A stretch of DNA of 64,000 nucleotides from Sipunculus nudus (taxonomy: Eukaryota > Annelida > Sipuncula > Golfingiida > Sipunculidae). The position numbers and the translations under genes were made by a program. Each line of letters begins with the position of its first letter. Positions within the stretch are counted from its first letter, which is position 1. The DNA is taken from the NCBI GenBank assembly GCA_026874595.1, contig CM049310.1, forward strand, positions 68,707,556-68,771,555, written 5' to 3'. A model generated the notes under the pieces. That model saw only the letters and a list, made by a program, of their open reading frames with translations, did no database searches and was not told where the DNA came from. This document shows, in pieces, positions 26,740 to 39,506 of the stretch.

Positions 26740-28891
26740 AGATTTTTAGCGAACCTGTGAGCTTATGCGATGGTGTGGCGTCGTCCGGCGTCCGTCGTCT
26801 GTACGTTAACCCATACAATCTTAAAAACGGCGAGAGTTAGCATCACGAAATTTTATGCAAAAAATTAGTCATCTAAAAACCTATATCGGATTTTGCTTAT
26901 TTTTTGGCTAACTGCATTTTCATAGATTTTACAGGGAAAAAGCTAAAAAAAGCTTTAAAAATCTTTTCTTTCTGAAACTGTTCAGCCAAATTGTCCAATA
27001 TTTCACAGAAATGATTCCTGGAACAATCTTTCTCAAGTTCGAATGGTTTAAGTTCGGTGATTTTGGCCGAGTTACAGGAAGTTGAACTTAGTCATCTGTC
27101 CAAAAAAGCATACTAAAATTACAATCTCAGAAACGGCTGGAGCTTTCATCACCAAACTTTAAGCCAATCTTGGTCACATGAGTCATATCTGAAATTGAGG
27201 TATTGGTGGCGCCACCTGCATCGGCCTTTTTTTACGGGGGGTCACCAGTGCCCGTATCATACTGACGGCTGCAAGAAACCATATGGCTAAATCGTTTAAT
27301 ATCGCATAGAAATGATCCTAGGTTAGTGCTTTCTGAAGTTTGTTCAAAATTTAATGGTCTCAGTTCAGTGATTTTGGCTGAGTTATTGAAAGCTGAATTT
27401 AGTTATATGCCGTACCAGCCCATTTTAGCTCAGTGGCTACAAAGATCTCTTTCTCAAAAACCACTGGGCCAAATTCTTAAATCTCACACATTAATTATCC
27501 TTAAATGTTAATAATTAAAGTTCGTTCAAATAGTTTTGGTTCAGTGATTTTTGGCTGAGTTATGGGAAGCTTAACTTAGTCATTTTGCTGTATTTTCACA
27601 AATGAGTTATAAACCTGTAATACGTTTTTTGACTGACGCCACTGAGGCCAATTTGTCTAATATTTTACAAGAATAATCCCCTGAAAAATTATTATAATTG
27701 TCTTTTATGGTTCTAAAGAATGAATTTTGGCTGAATTATAAAGATTGAATTGAGTCATTTTACCATATATTTTAGCTGTGTGAAGCAGATACATCTAGCC
27801 TGGCACCAGTTTATCAGCATCCGTTACATCTTGCCTCTAGACATTTGGATTTCAGGTTATCTATGGTTAATATTGAAAAGAATGTTTTTTAAAAGCTTTT
27901 TAAAAATGTAGATTTATGATTTTAGATATTCCTCATGCCAGGCAATGTTTACAATCACAGGTATACAGCTCTCTGTGGGTTTATAAAGACGACTGTACAT
28001 GGATTATAAATAATTGGATCCAAACTCAAATAAATTCAAGATTTTGCCATCAGTGAGATGTATCTGTATTATAATTTTGCATTCAATATGCATCTGTAGT
28101 CATTTTTAGCGAACCTGTGAGCTAATGCGATGGTGTGGCGGCGTCCATCGTCTGTACGTTAACCCATACTATTTCGAAAACGACTGGAGCTAGCATCATA
28201 AAATTTAATGCAAAAAATTAGCCATCTGAAAAACTCTGCATTTTGTTAGATTTTATAGAGAAAAATCTAAAAAAAACCTTTAAAAATCTTTTCCTCTTAA
28301 ACAGTCAAGCCAAATTGTTCCATATTTCACAGAAATAATCTTTTATACCATCTCTCTCAAGTTTGTTCAAATGGTTCAAGTTCGGTGAATTTTGGCCGAG
28401 TAACAGGAAGTTGAACTTAGCCATCTGTCCAAAAAAGGCATACTAAACTGTCAGTCTCACAAACAGCTGGAGCTATCACCACCAAATTTATGCCAGTCTT
28501 GGTCACATGAGTCATATATGAAATTCAGGTATTAGTGGTGCCACCTGCATTGACCTTTTTTGTACGGGGGTCATTGGTCATCTGTACATTAACTCATAAT
28601 TTCTCAGGAATGGCAGGAGCTACCATCCCAAGATTTTATGCAATAACCTGTCACATATCAAATGTTATGAGATTCGGCTTATTTTTTTGCTATCTGCATT
28701 TACTTAGATTTTATAGGGAAAAATCTGAAAAACTTTTAAAAATCTTTTCTTGTAAACAGTCCAGCCAAATTGTTCAATATTTTAAAGAAATGAACTTAGA
28801 GGCAAGCCCTCTCAAGTTTGTTCAAATGGTTTGCATTTGATGAATTTTAGTAGAGTTACACGAATTTGAACAGTCATTTGGCCAAATAAGC
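26740..28891. repeat. Diverged 250-500 bp tandem repeat domain
   Basis: Two clear copies start TTTTTAGCGAACCTGTGAGC at about 26,741 and 28,108 and continue through GCGATGGTGTGGCG, GTCTGTACGTTAACCC and GGCCGAGTTACAGGAAG (or AGTAACAGG). More diverged partial units fill 27,250-27,780 and 28,575-28,890, all keeping a GTTCAAATGGTT..GTTCGGTGATTTTGGC..GAGTTA core. The left edge of the transposon triplication interrupts the last unit at GCATATTA, where other units read GCATACTA. Confidence 0.8.
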
Positions 28892-29582
28892 ATATTATTT
28901 ATGTGAACATATAATGTAATATTCATATATAAATGTATTATATATGAACACGCATGTTTATATATATATATATTTATTATAAATGGTATATTAACATAAA
29001 TATAGAAGTACACATTTAATGTATTTTTTTTAAATTTAATGTATTTTACTAAATTTTCCAAAGTATTCAACAGACACAATGCATACTCACCAGAAATCCG
29101 CATGCAGCATGCACTTGGCAAGTCGCAAAACAACATCTGGGAGCTATTTAGGAAACACGCCTCATGGCCGCTCACATGCTACCCCCTGTCAGGGATTTGT
29201 CAAAAGTCAGATATAGAGGAGCAATGTTCTGCTTTGTTACCAGCGCCAGTGTGTTTTGGCCTTATATTAAAACATGGGAAACGCTTTGTCTAGAAAACAA
29301 TATTTAGAAAAAAATCACATATATACAGTCAAAGATGCCCCAATTTTTTCATCCGACAGTTTAAAAACATACATGCGTATGATGTAAACAGTTTGTTCAT
29401 GACCACAACATTGATCTGGTGAAACATTAGTGCTCACAATATATAAATTGTCCTGTTTTGCAGAGATAGTTGAGACAAGTGTAATTATATATAATTTGAT
29501 TTGTGGGGAAAAAAGGCATCCTTCATATGTAACTACATTCACAGGCAATTTACAATGTACAGTCTCTGCATAAGTCGCTCAT

Positions 29583-30617
29583 TCACATCTTTCTTCCCCT
29601 CCTTTTAATTTGTGGAATGTGTTCATGCACATCAGGAGATATTAATGTTAGATGGTCTTTCATTGTTGCAAGAACACGTTTTGTTGGAACCTTGACTGAG
29701 GCGGTCTTCTTAGCAATCTCATTAAACGTATGGTGAAGGCCTTCAGTACCTTGTTCGCCATGCATAGCCATGCCTACACCCCAACGTTCTACCCATTCTA
29801 GCACATGGTCCTCTAAAATATGGTGTTTTGGTAATACTGATGTTTCGGGGAATGTGCGTCTCTAGTAGGAAAGGTAGTTCTTTATTTTGTTGCCGATGCT
29901 GTCAAGTAGTTCTTTATCTATTCTGTTTCCATGGGATAACATTTCATGGACAGAGGCAAACTTCTTGTTAAGTTTTCTGAATTGTTCTGCGATATAGAAT
30001 GCCTTGTTTACAGTTAATGTATCATGTGTGAGCGACTTTGTTCTCTGCACAATTCCATCACATATATCATTGAAGACATTTGCCTTGAGATATTTGTGAC
30101 AATGGTTTCCAATGAAACTAAAACTGTGGTATGCTTTGACCTTTATTCCATGCTTTTGTAAGAGACGGTCAAGATGGGCTGTCAAAGGGCCATTTCTCTT
30201 CACAAGGTTGATCTTATGCATCACCACTGCCAGTTCTATTTCAAAGGCAGTTATTTTGGCATGGAACTGTGCTTTCTGTGTTTGAATTGAAGAGAGAGAA
30301 ATAGACTCATCATCTTCAAGATGCTCAAGTCTGAGTTTGGTTGTATCAATCTTTTTTTCAATGCGCTGTTTACTTTTTACGTTTTCAATGAATGTAGCAG
30401 TGAGACTGTCCCATTCTGTGTTCTCAGATGTTTCACTTGCGATCTTAATATCAATTTCATGACAAAGGTCAATTAACATGTCATGGTGTCGTTTCACAAT
30501 GCCCAACAGAATATGCAGATATGGAGGGCATATGTGGTCTACTGGAATTTCGATAAGTGTTTTGTTAATGACATTATGGAAATCCCGGGCTTTTGCTTTT
30601 TTGCTTTTTGTATGACG
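29583..30617 (-). pseudogene. Transposase C-terminal part, unit 1: in-frame stop, lost core
   Basis: One minus-strand frame reads from about 30,617 to the stop at 29,583, interrupted only by a TAG at 29,862-29,864. It starts within a stretch reading KARDFHNVINKTLIEIP. It contains PPYLHILLGIV and a helical, coiled-coil-like middle, then after the TAG reads LPKHHILEDHVLEWVERW followed by a GEQGTEGLHHTFN motif. LEDH and GEQG..E..H..FN blocks recur near the C-terminus of a group of invertebrate transposase-like proteins, as I recall that family. The TAG sits between NYLSY and RRTFP, where a single-base change from a Tyr codon is the simplest explanation. There is no ATG that would make this a separate gene. 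The N-terminal gene runs into it in a different frame. Confidence 0.7.
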
Positions 30618-31722
30618 GTAAATCCTTTATAAATGTAATTGGGGCTTCACGTTCTACGATGACACTAGGTTGAGATGAGTCCTTAAATGAAAATGGTATC
30701 AGTTCAGATATCAGGCTGGCACTAATTACTTCTTCCCTTGCTGCTCTTTCTGTCTTCTCGCTTTCAAAACGTACACCAATAGCCCTGAAGAACCGTTTTT
30801 TAACCCTTGACTTGCCCCACGTCTGTCCTAAGAGAGTTTTGATGGCTAAACTCTTGTATTTATTAATTGTGGCTCTGTGTATCACACCTGCTTTCTGGCA
30901 AACTGTTTCTCTAGTTGCCCGACTTAATTTCTTTAATTCTGCCGCTTGCTGTAAATGTTGGGATGCTTCATCCTTACCAGCTAGGAATGCCCTTGTCCCA
31001 TCAACTACACGTGCTCTTGTTTTTTGTAGCTGTTGATTGACACTTGTTGATGTTTTCCGAGGCTTTACCAAGTACTGAAGATGGATTGGCTGGCCCCGTC
31101 TTTGTTTACATGCTATAATTCCCTTGTCCCTGGCATTTTCCAATTTTAATTTTGTGATGAAGGTATAGTGATGTTCTTCTTCAAGTGAAAGCTTTCGTTT
31201 GCTGCCAAGTGATATGCTATTTTTGAGAGTCATCCCTTCTGTCTGCTTTGTTGTAGGCAAGCGGCGAGGTATTGATACAGGTTTACTGCTGCGGCGTGTT
31301 GGGGTTACCACATATGTTATTTGTTTTTTGGGAGTCTGAGGCCCGACTTCATTTTCTGATTCAGCTAAATTAAAACATGAAAAGCATTCACTGGTAAGAC
31401 TCTTTCTCTTATGTTCTGACCAAGCTGAATTAACTACAGCTGCCCTGTCATGTGCTAGGAGTAATAATTCAGGTTGATTAGCCGAGCTCCTTTGCAGATT
31501 AAAAGTTTTGTTGTAACATGATTTGCAAAATCTTCTTGGGTGTATGCTTGTGACATCAAGCTGAACATCTATTCCAAATGCATACTTTATTCTGTCAATA
31601 TGATCCTCACAGTAGTAAGGCTTAACCTTCTTATTTCTTTCAGCTTTAGTTTGTGCACGTTTAGCACATATTCTGCACAACGCCTGCAGACACTCATTAT
31701 GAAAGTCAAGTGAATGTTCCAT
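30574..31722 (-). pseudogene. RAG1 N-terminus-like transposon protein, unit 1, RING deleted (382 aa)
   Basis: The first ATG is at 31,722. An upstream open extension has no ATG. Residues 16-69 hold C-x2-C (CRIC), then YYCEDH, then IDVQLDVTSIHPRRFCKSC. This matches the zinc-binding segment N-terminal to the RING in vertebrate RAG1 (CRIC..IDVKADVDSIHP.EFC..C). Relative to unit 3, residues 118-303 are missing in frame, which removes the RING finger. The C-terminal half has basic stretches and a helix-turn-helix-like segment (about CQKAGVIHRATINKYK). The frame is lost after KDLPSY: the following KKQKSKSPGFP is out of frame with the downstream transposase part. DNA-binding/recombinase ancestry is likely, but this copy cannot encode a complete enzyme. 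Confidence 0.75.
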
Positions 31723-32649
31723 TTCTATATACAAAAACAACGGGTTCACTAAAACTATAACAACAACATGTCCTAATGAAGTTATACATACCAAAATACA
31801 AGTCCTCAAGTCCTAAGCACTACCATCAGCCATTGTCTGATGTTTAAGCATTAATTCCACTGGCAACATATCACTGTTGCTAGGGAGGAAGAGTCAGTCT
31901 GAAACTGGGCATATGTATATATCTCTGATAGCTTTGTTGTATACAAGACTGGTGGTGCCTGCTATAATCATTTGTGTTGTGTGCACCCATGCCAGAATTT
32001 CAGCAGTGATGTTTGTGCAATTGTTTCTTATTCAAAATGTTTAGTACTTGCATCGTTCATATACATGAGAAGTAATTGTCCAGCATTGAAGCATTATACC
32101 TGGTGTATTTCCCAATCCACAGGTTCGCATTAGGCCTGTAGGCCTTGTTTATATCAAAATCAAGATTAAAAAATAAATTACCAAGAAGATGCCCTTACCT
32201 TATGAAAAGCATTTTACACTAGACAGGCAGATCCTACCGGAAAGATGACAGTTTATAAAAGCTTTATATGGTGTGTTTGGGTGCACTGGTGCATCTTTTG
32301 AGCTTGTGTAGGGGTCAAAAGATGTTAAATTACATATATTAAATAAACTAAGGGGGCATAGGTCCTTTCCCAGAAAAATACTTTTATGTGATTTGTGACT
32401 TACTAAGCATACATATTAATAAACTGTACAGGTAATTCCTGTTCATTAACGTTCTTAACATAACTCCTCTTCATGTAATGGATGTATGAGCTTGTTTTTC
32501 TACAAGCTATAGTCCATTTCACCACCTGCTGTCCACCTGTTTTTTGTAGATGATTTACTTAAAAGATTATATTTTTCAATAATTTCCAAGAAAAAAAACA
32601 TATGGAAGTGACAACCTAATATGGCAATTCAGAATTTTACAATAAATCG

Positions 32650-33853
32650 ACAGGTCAAGAGTTCACTCAGTGCAGCCAGGTATGGGTCAGGAGTTCATTC
32701 AGTGCAGTAGCTGCTTTCTATTTATAGCGTTGGCAGACTGCCCACTGCATCAGATTTGGCACCAAAGTTCAGCCTGGATCTATTTATAGCTTTTACAGAC
32801 TCCCAACTGTGTCAGATTATGCAACAGGTCAAGAGTTCACTCAGTGCAGCCAGCACACTTGTTTGCTGCTGTTATGTTTAATAGAACAGGGCCCCGCTCA
32901 GCCACAGCTGGCACTTATCACTGGGACTGGCCGGCAAGGCTGCCCAGCAGGGGGTCAAGTGAGTGCACATGTTCTGCTTGTGGCGCTAAGTATCCCAAAG
33001 TACCCTGTATTTATCTATCAATTACAGGACTACCACAGTAGCTAGATAACACTAAATGCTATGACATGGTCATGAAACATTAAGACAATCTTTGTACAAA
33101 ATTTCAAGTTTATAGGATAAAAGTTTATGTTTATACAGGTGCTACATAGCATTCATACAAAGGTCTTCGCTTGTGAGCACAATAGAATACACTTGCATAA
33201 AATCATCAGATAAAACATTCAATATAAAACTAATTCCACGCTAAAACCTGACAGGAAAGCTACTGGCAATTAGTTACAGATGTACTTATTCCACATATTA
33301 AAAAAAAATAACTGTTTCAATTCAATAAACATATTTTTAATTAAAAAATCACTGGGAATACCCGGCAGTTTTAGTGAATTTTCTGCAATAACACAATAAT
33401 TTCCTTTGTAAAATGATACATTGTACATGATATATGGGGAATATAGAAAAATCTCTAAAAAAAACATTTCATTTTAACTGTCTTACAGTTATACTTTCAT
33501 AAAGATTTCTTTTGATCTACATTGAAAAACTTGATTTGGGGTATATAAAAAAAGACTTGTCAAAAAGGTCATCTCACAGACCATTTATCTCTAAAATTGG
33601 AATCTCAAAATGTATAACTTAAAAAGGCCGAAAACACACTGGTGCACACAGTACTTGAGTGGGCAAGCAGATTCAAAACACACTAGCGTATGCGACAAGC
33701 GGCAAAATATGTTGTGAACCGCTGTTGAATATAGAAATTCTTTCTTGTATTTTATATTTTTATCTCAGAAATATATCTCCAGTAAGCATACATTTCATTA
33801 AATATTCAAGGTATTACTTTGTGAACAATATTTATGATTTAATATATTTAACA
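32650..33853. other. Spacer segment B, present in units 1 and 2 only
   Basis: 1,204 bp between the transposon-bearing part of unit 1 and the start of unit 2. It is repeated at 37,612-38,815 but absent after unit 3. It contains a short internal direct repeat (CAGGTCAAGAGTTCACTCAG at about 32,651 and 32,826, with a third diverged copy near 32,687). The short open frames in it show no domain. This is the sequence that originally separated two transposon copies, or part of the element deleted from unit 3. Confidence 0.6.
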
Positions 33854-34544
33854 ATATTATTTATGTGAACATATAATGTAATATTCATATATAAATGTAT
33901 TATATATGAACACGCATGTTTATATATATATATATTTATTATAAATGGTATATTAACATAAATATAGAAGTACACATTTAATGTATTTTTTTTAAATTTA
34001 ATGTATTTTACTAAATTTTCCAAAGTATTCAACAGACACAATGCATACTCACCAGAAATCCGCATGCAGCATGCACTTGGCAAGTCGCAAAACAACATCT
34101 GGGAGCTATTTAGGAAACACGCCTCATGGCCGCTCACATGCTACCCCCTGTCAGGGATTTGTCAAAAGTCAGATATAGAGGAGCAATGTTCTGCTTTGTT
34201 ACCAGCGCCAGTGTGTTTTGGCCTTATATTAAAACATGGGAAACGCTTTGTCTAGAAAACAATATTTAGAAAAAAATCACATATATACAGTCAAAGATGC
34301 CCCAATTTTTTCATCCGACAGTTTAAAAACATACATGCGTATGATGTAAACAGTTTGTTCATGACCACAACATTGATCTGGTGAAACATTAGTGCTCACA
34401 ATATATAAATTGTCCTGTTTTGCAGAGATAGTTGAGACAAGTGTAATTATATATAATTTGATTTGTGGGGAAAAAAGGCATCCTTCATATGTAACTACAT
34501 TCACAGGCAATTTACAATGTACAGTCTCTGCATAAGTCGCTCAT

Positions 34545-35579
34545 TCACATCTTTCTTCCCCTCCTTTTAATTTGTGGAATGTGTTCATGCACATCAGGAG
34601 ATATTAATGTTAGATGGTCTTTCATTGTTGCAAGAACACGTTTTGTTGGAACCTTGACTGAGGCGGTCTTCTTAGCAATCTCATTAAACGTATGGTGAAG
34701 GCCTTCAGTACCTTGTTCGCCATGCATAGCCATGCCTACACCCCAACGTTCTACCCATTCTAGCACATGGTCCTCTAAAATATGGTGTTTTGGTAATACT
34801 GATGTTTCGGGGAATGTGCGTCTCTAGTAGGAAAGGTAGTTCTTTATTTTGTTGCCGATGCTGTCAAGTAGTTCTTTATCTATTCTGTTTCCATGGGATA
34901 ACATTTCATGGACAGAGGCAAACTTCTTGTTAAGTTTTCTGAATTGTTCTGCGATATAGAATGCCTTGTTTACAGTTAATGTATCATGTGTGAGCGACTT
35001 TGTTCTCTGCACAATTCCATCACATATATCATTGAAGACATTTGCCTTGAGATATTTGTGACAATGGTTTCCAATGAAACTAAAACTGTGGTATGCTTTG
35101 ACCTTTATTCCATGCTTTTGTAAGAGACGGTCAAGATGGGCTGTCAAAGGGCCATTTCTCTTCACAAGGTTGATCTTATGCATCACCACTGCCAGTTCTA
35201 TTTCAAAGGCAGTTATTTTGGCATGGAACTGTGCTTTCTGTGTTTGAATTGAAGAGAGAGAAATAGACTCATCATCTTCAAGATGCTCAAGTCTGAGTTT
35301 GGTTGTATCAATCTTTTTTTCAATGCGCTGTTTACTTTTTACGTTTTCAATGAATGTAGCAGTGAGACTGTCCCATTCTGTGTTCTCAGATGTTTCACTT
35401 GCGATCTTAATATCAATTTCATGACAAAGGTCAATTAACATGTCATGGTGTCGTTTCACAATGCCCAACAGAATATGCAGATATGGAGGGCATATGTGGT
35501 CTACTGGAATTTCGATAAGTGTTTTGTTAATGACATTATGGAAATCCCGGGCTTTTGCTTTTTTGCTTTTTGTATGACG
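34545..35579 (-). pseudogene. Transposase C-terminal part, unit 2
   Basis: Same frame, same in-frame TAG (34,824-34,826) and same LEDH and GEQG..E..H..FN blocks as unit 1, with the same encoded residues. It is non-functional for the same reasons. Confidence 0.7.
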
Positions 35580-36684
35580 GTAAATCCTTTATAAATGTAA
35601 TTGGGGCTTCACGTTCTACGATGACACTAGGTTGAGATGAGTCCTTAAATGAAAATGGTATCAGTTCAGATATCAGGCTGGCACTAATTACTTCTTCCCT
35701 TGCTGCTCTTTCTGTCTTCTCGCTTTCAAAACGTACACCAATAGCCCTGAAGAACCGTTTTTTAACCCTTGACTTGCCCCACGTCTGTCCTAAGAGAGTT
35801 TTGATGGCTAAACTCTTGTATTTATTAATTGTGGCTCTGTGTATCACACCTGCTTTCTGGCAAACTGTTTCTCTAGTTGCCCGACTTAATTTCTTTAATT
35901 CTGCCGCTTGCTGTAAATGTTGGGATGCTTCATCCTTACCAGCTAGGAATGCCCTTGTCCCATCAACTACACGTGCTCTTGTTTTTTGTAGCTGTTGATT
36001 GACACTTGTTGATGTTTTCCGAGGCTTTACCAAGTACTGAAGATGGATTGGCTGGCCCCGTCTTTGTTTACATGCTATAATTCCCTTGTCCCTGGCATTT
36101 TCCAATTTTAATTTTGTGATGAAGGTATAGTGATGTTCTTCTTCAAGTGAAAGCTTTCGTTTGCTGCCAAGTGATATGCTATTTTTGAGAGTCATCCCTT
36201 CTGTCTGCTTTGTTGTAGGCAAGCGGCGAGGTATTGATACAGGTTTACTGCTGCGGCGTGTTGGGGTTACCACATATGTTATTTGTTTTTTGGGAGTCTG
36301 AGGCCCGACTTCATTTTCTGATTCAGCTAAATTAAAACATGAAAAGCATTCACTGGTAAGACTCTTTCTCTTATGTTCTGACCAAGCTGAATTAACTACA
36401 GCTGCCCTGTCATGTGCTAGGAGTAATAATTCAGGTTGATTAGCCGAGCTCCTTTGCAGATTAAAAGTTTTGTTGTAACATGATTTGCAAAATCTTCTTG
36501 GGTGTATGCTTGTGACATCAAGCTGAACATCTATTCCAAATGCATACTTTATTCTGTCAATATGATCCTCACAGTAGTAAGGCTTAACCTTCTTATTTCT
36601 TTCAGCTTTAGTTTGTGCACGTTTAGCACATATTCTGCACAACGCCTGCAGACACTCATTATGAAAGTCAAGTGAATGTTCCAT
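35536..36684 (-). pseudogene. RAG1 N-terminus-like transposon protein, unit 2, RING deleted (382 aa)
   Basis: The encoded residues are identical to unit 1: zinc-binding CRIC..HPRRFCKSC segment near residues 16-69, RING missing, frame lost after KDLPSY. The ATG is at 36,684. Confidence 0.75.
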
Positions 36685-37611
36685 TTCTATATACAAAAAC
36701 AACGGGTTCACTAAAACTATAACAACAACATGTCCTAATGAAGTTATACATACCAAAATACAAGTCCTCAAGTCCTAAGCACTACCATCAGCCATTGTCT
36801 GATGTTTAAGCATTAATTCCACTGGCAACATATCACTGTTGCTAGGGAGGAAGAGTCAGTCTGAAACTGGGCATATGTATATATCTCTGATAGCTTTGTT
36901 GTATACAAGACTGGTGGTGCCTGCTATAATCATTTGTGTTGTGTGCACCCATGCCAGAATTTCAGCAGTGATGTTTGTGCAATTGTTTCTTATTCAAAAT
37001 GTTTAGTACTTGCATCGTTCATATACATGAGAAGTAATTGTCCAGCATTGAAGCATTATACCTGGTGTATTTCCCAATCCACAGGTTCGCATTAGGCCTG
37101 TAGGCCTTGTTTATATCAAAATCAAGATTAAAAAATAAATTACCAAGAAGATGCCCTTACCTTATGAAAAGCATTTTACACTAGACAGGCAGATCCTACC
37201 GGAAAGATGACAGTTTATAAAAGCTTTATATGGTGTGTTTGGGTGCACTGGTGCATCTTTTGAGCTTGTGTAGGGGTCAAAAGATGTTAAATTACATATA
37301 TTAAATAAACTAAGGGGGCATAGGTCCTTTCCCAGAAAAATACTTTTATGTGATTTGTGACTTACTAAGCATACATATTAATAAACTGTACAGGTAATTC
37401 CTGTTCATTAACGTTCTTAACATAACTCCTCTTCATGTAATGGATGTATGAGCTTGTTTTTCTACAAGCTATAGTCCATTTCACCACCTGCTGTCCACCT
37501 GTTTTTTGTAGATGATTTACTTAAAAGATTATATTTTTCAATAATTTCCAAGAAAAAAAACATATGGAAGTGACAACCTAATATGGCAATTCAGAATTTT
37601 ACAATAAATCG

Positions 37612-38815
37612 ACAGGTCAAGAGTTCACTCAGTGCAGCCAGGTATGGGTCAGGAGTTCATTCAGTGCAGTAGCTGCTTTCTATTTATAGCGTTGGCAGAC
37701 TGCCCACTGCATCAGATTTGGCACCAAAGTTCAGCCTGGATCTATTTATAGCTTTTACAGACTCCCAACTGTGTCAGATTATGCAACAGGTCAAGAGTTC
37801 ACTCAGTGCAGCCAGCACACTTGTTTGCTGCTGTTATGTTTAATAGAACAGGGCCCCGCTCAGCCACAGCTGGCACTTATCACTGGGACTGGCCGGCAAG
37901 GCTGCCCAGCAGGGGGTCAAGTGAGTGCACATGTTCTGCTTGTGGCGCTAAGTATCCCAAAGTACCCTGTATTTATCTATCAATTACAGGACTACCACAG
38001 TAGCTAGATAACACTAAATGCTATGACATGGTCATGAAACATTAAGACAATCTTTGTACAAAATTTCAAGTTTATAGGATAAAAGTTTATGTTTATACAG
38101 GTGCTACATAGCATTCATACAAAGGTCTTCGCTTGTGAGCACAATAGAATACACTTGCATAAAATCATCAGATAAAACATTCAATATAAAACTAATTCCA
38201 CGCTAAAACCTGACAGGAAAGCTACTGGCAATTAGTTACAGATGTACTTATTCCACATATTAAAAAAAAATAACTGTTTCAATTCAATAAACATATTTTT
38301 AATTAAAAAATCACTGGGAATACCCGGCAGTTTTAGTGAATTTTCTGCAATAACACAATAATTTCCTTTGTAAAATGATACATTGTACATGATATATGGG
38401 GAATATAGAAAAATCTCTAAAAAAAACATTTCATTTTAACTGTCTTACAGTTATACTTTCATAAAGATTTCTTTTGATCTACATTGAAAAACTTGATTTG
38501 GGGTATATAAAAAAAGACTTGTCAAAAAGGTCATCTCACAGACCATTTATCTCTAAAATTGGAATCTCAAAATGTATAACTTAAAAAGGCCGAAAACACA
38601 CTGGTGCACACAGTACTTGAGTGGGCAAGCAGATTCAAAACACACTAGCGTATGCGACAAGCGGCAAAATATGTTGTGAACCGCTGTTGAATATAGAAAT
38701 TCTTTCTTGTATTTTATATTTTTATCTCAGAAATATATCTCCAGTAAGCATACATTTCATTAAATATTCAAGGTATTACTTTGTGAACAATATTTATGAT
38801 TTAATATATTTAACA
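37612..38815. other. Spacer segment B, second copy
   Basis: Repeat of 32,650-33,853 at the 4,962-bp offset. No coding or RNA feature recognised. Confidence 0.6.
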
Positions 38816-39506
38816 ATATTATTTATGTGAACATATAATGTAATATTCATATATAAATGTATTATATATGAACACGCATGTTTATATATATATATATTTA
38901 TTATAAATGGTATATTAACATAAATATAGAAGTACACATTTAATGTATTTTTTTTAAATTTAATGTATTTTACTAAATTTTCCAAAGTATTCAACAGACA
39001 CAATGCATACTCACCAGAAATCCGCATGCAGCATGCACTTGGCAAGTCGCAAAACAACATCTGGGAGCTATTTAGGAAACACGCCTCATGGCCGCTCACA
39101 TGCTACCCCCTGTCAGGGATTTGTCAAAAGTCAGATATAGAGGAGCAATGTTCTGCTTTGTTACCAGCGCCAGTGTGTTTTGGCCTTATATTAAAACATG
39201 GGAAACGCTTTGTCTAGAAAACAATATTTAGAAAAAAATCACATATATACAGTCAAAGATGCCCCAATTTTTTCATCCGACAGTTTAAAAACATACATGC
39301 GTATGATGTAAACAGTTTGTTCATGACCACAACATTGATCTGGTGAAACATTAGTGCTCACAATATATAAATTGTCCTGTTTTGCAGAGATAGTTGAGAC
39401 AAGTGTAATTATATATAATTTGATTTGTGGGGAAAAAAGGCATCCTTCATATGTAACTACATTCACAGGCAATTTACAATGTACAGTCTCTGCATAAGTC
39501 GCTCAT

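Larger units (their letters stand above)
28892..33853 (-). mobile_element. N-RAG-TP-like transposon-bearing tandem unit 1 (4,962 bp)
   Basis: First of three head-to-tail units. It shares ATATTATTT at its edge with the junction to unit 2, and offset comparison gives a period of exactly 4,962 bp. It contains, on the minus strand, a RAG1-N-terminus-like gene (from 31,722) and the C-terminal part of a transposase (to 29,583). It ends with a 1,204-bp segment (32,650-33,853) that unit 3 lacks. No terminal inverted repeats could be recognised at the unit edges, so the unit is a duplication unit and not necessarily the transposon itself. Units 1 and 2 look identical wherever I compared them. Confidence 0.85.
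33854..38815 (-). mobile_element. N-RAG-TP-like tandem unit 2 (4,962 bp)
   Basis: Same content and order as unit 1, offset by 4,962 bp, including the 558-bp deletion, the in-frame TAG and the 1,204-bp spacer. I saw no difference from unit 1 in the coding parts or spacer. Such identity means either a very recent duplication or an assembly duplication. Confidence 0.85.

Noticed and set aside
29039-29293. 84-aa plus-strand frame repeated in all three tandem units
   Set aside because: It is repeated only because the unit is duplicated, and it is antisense to the transposon gene direction. No domain or splice context supports it.
29315-29548. 77-aa minus-strand frame downstream of the transposase stop, in all three units
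   Set aside because: It follows the transposase stop codon, has no recognisable motif, and its conservation between units reflects recent duplication only.
30812-31036. 74-aa plus-strand frame opposite the RAG1-like gene
   Set aside because: Antisense shadow of the minus-strand coding sequence.
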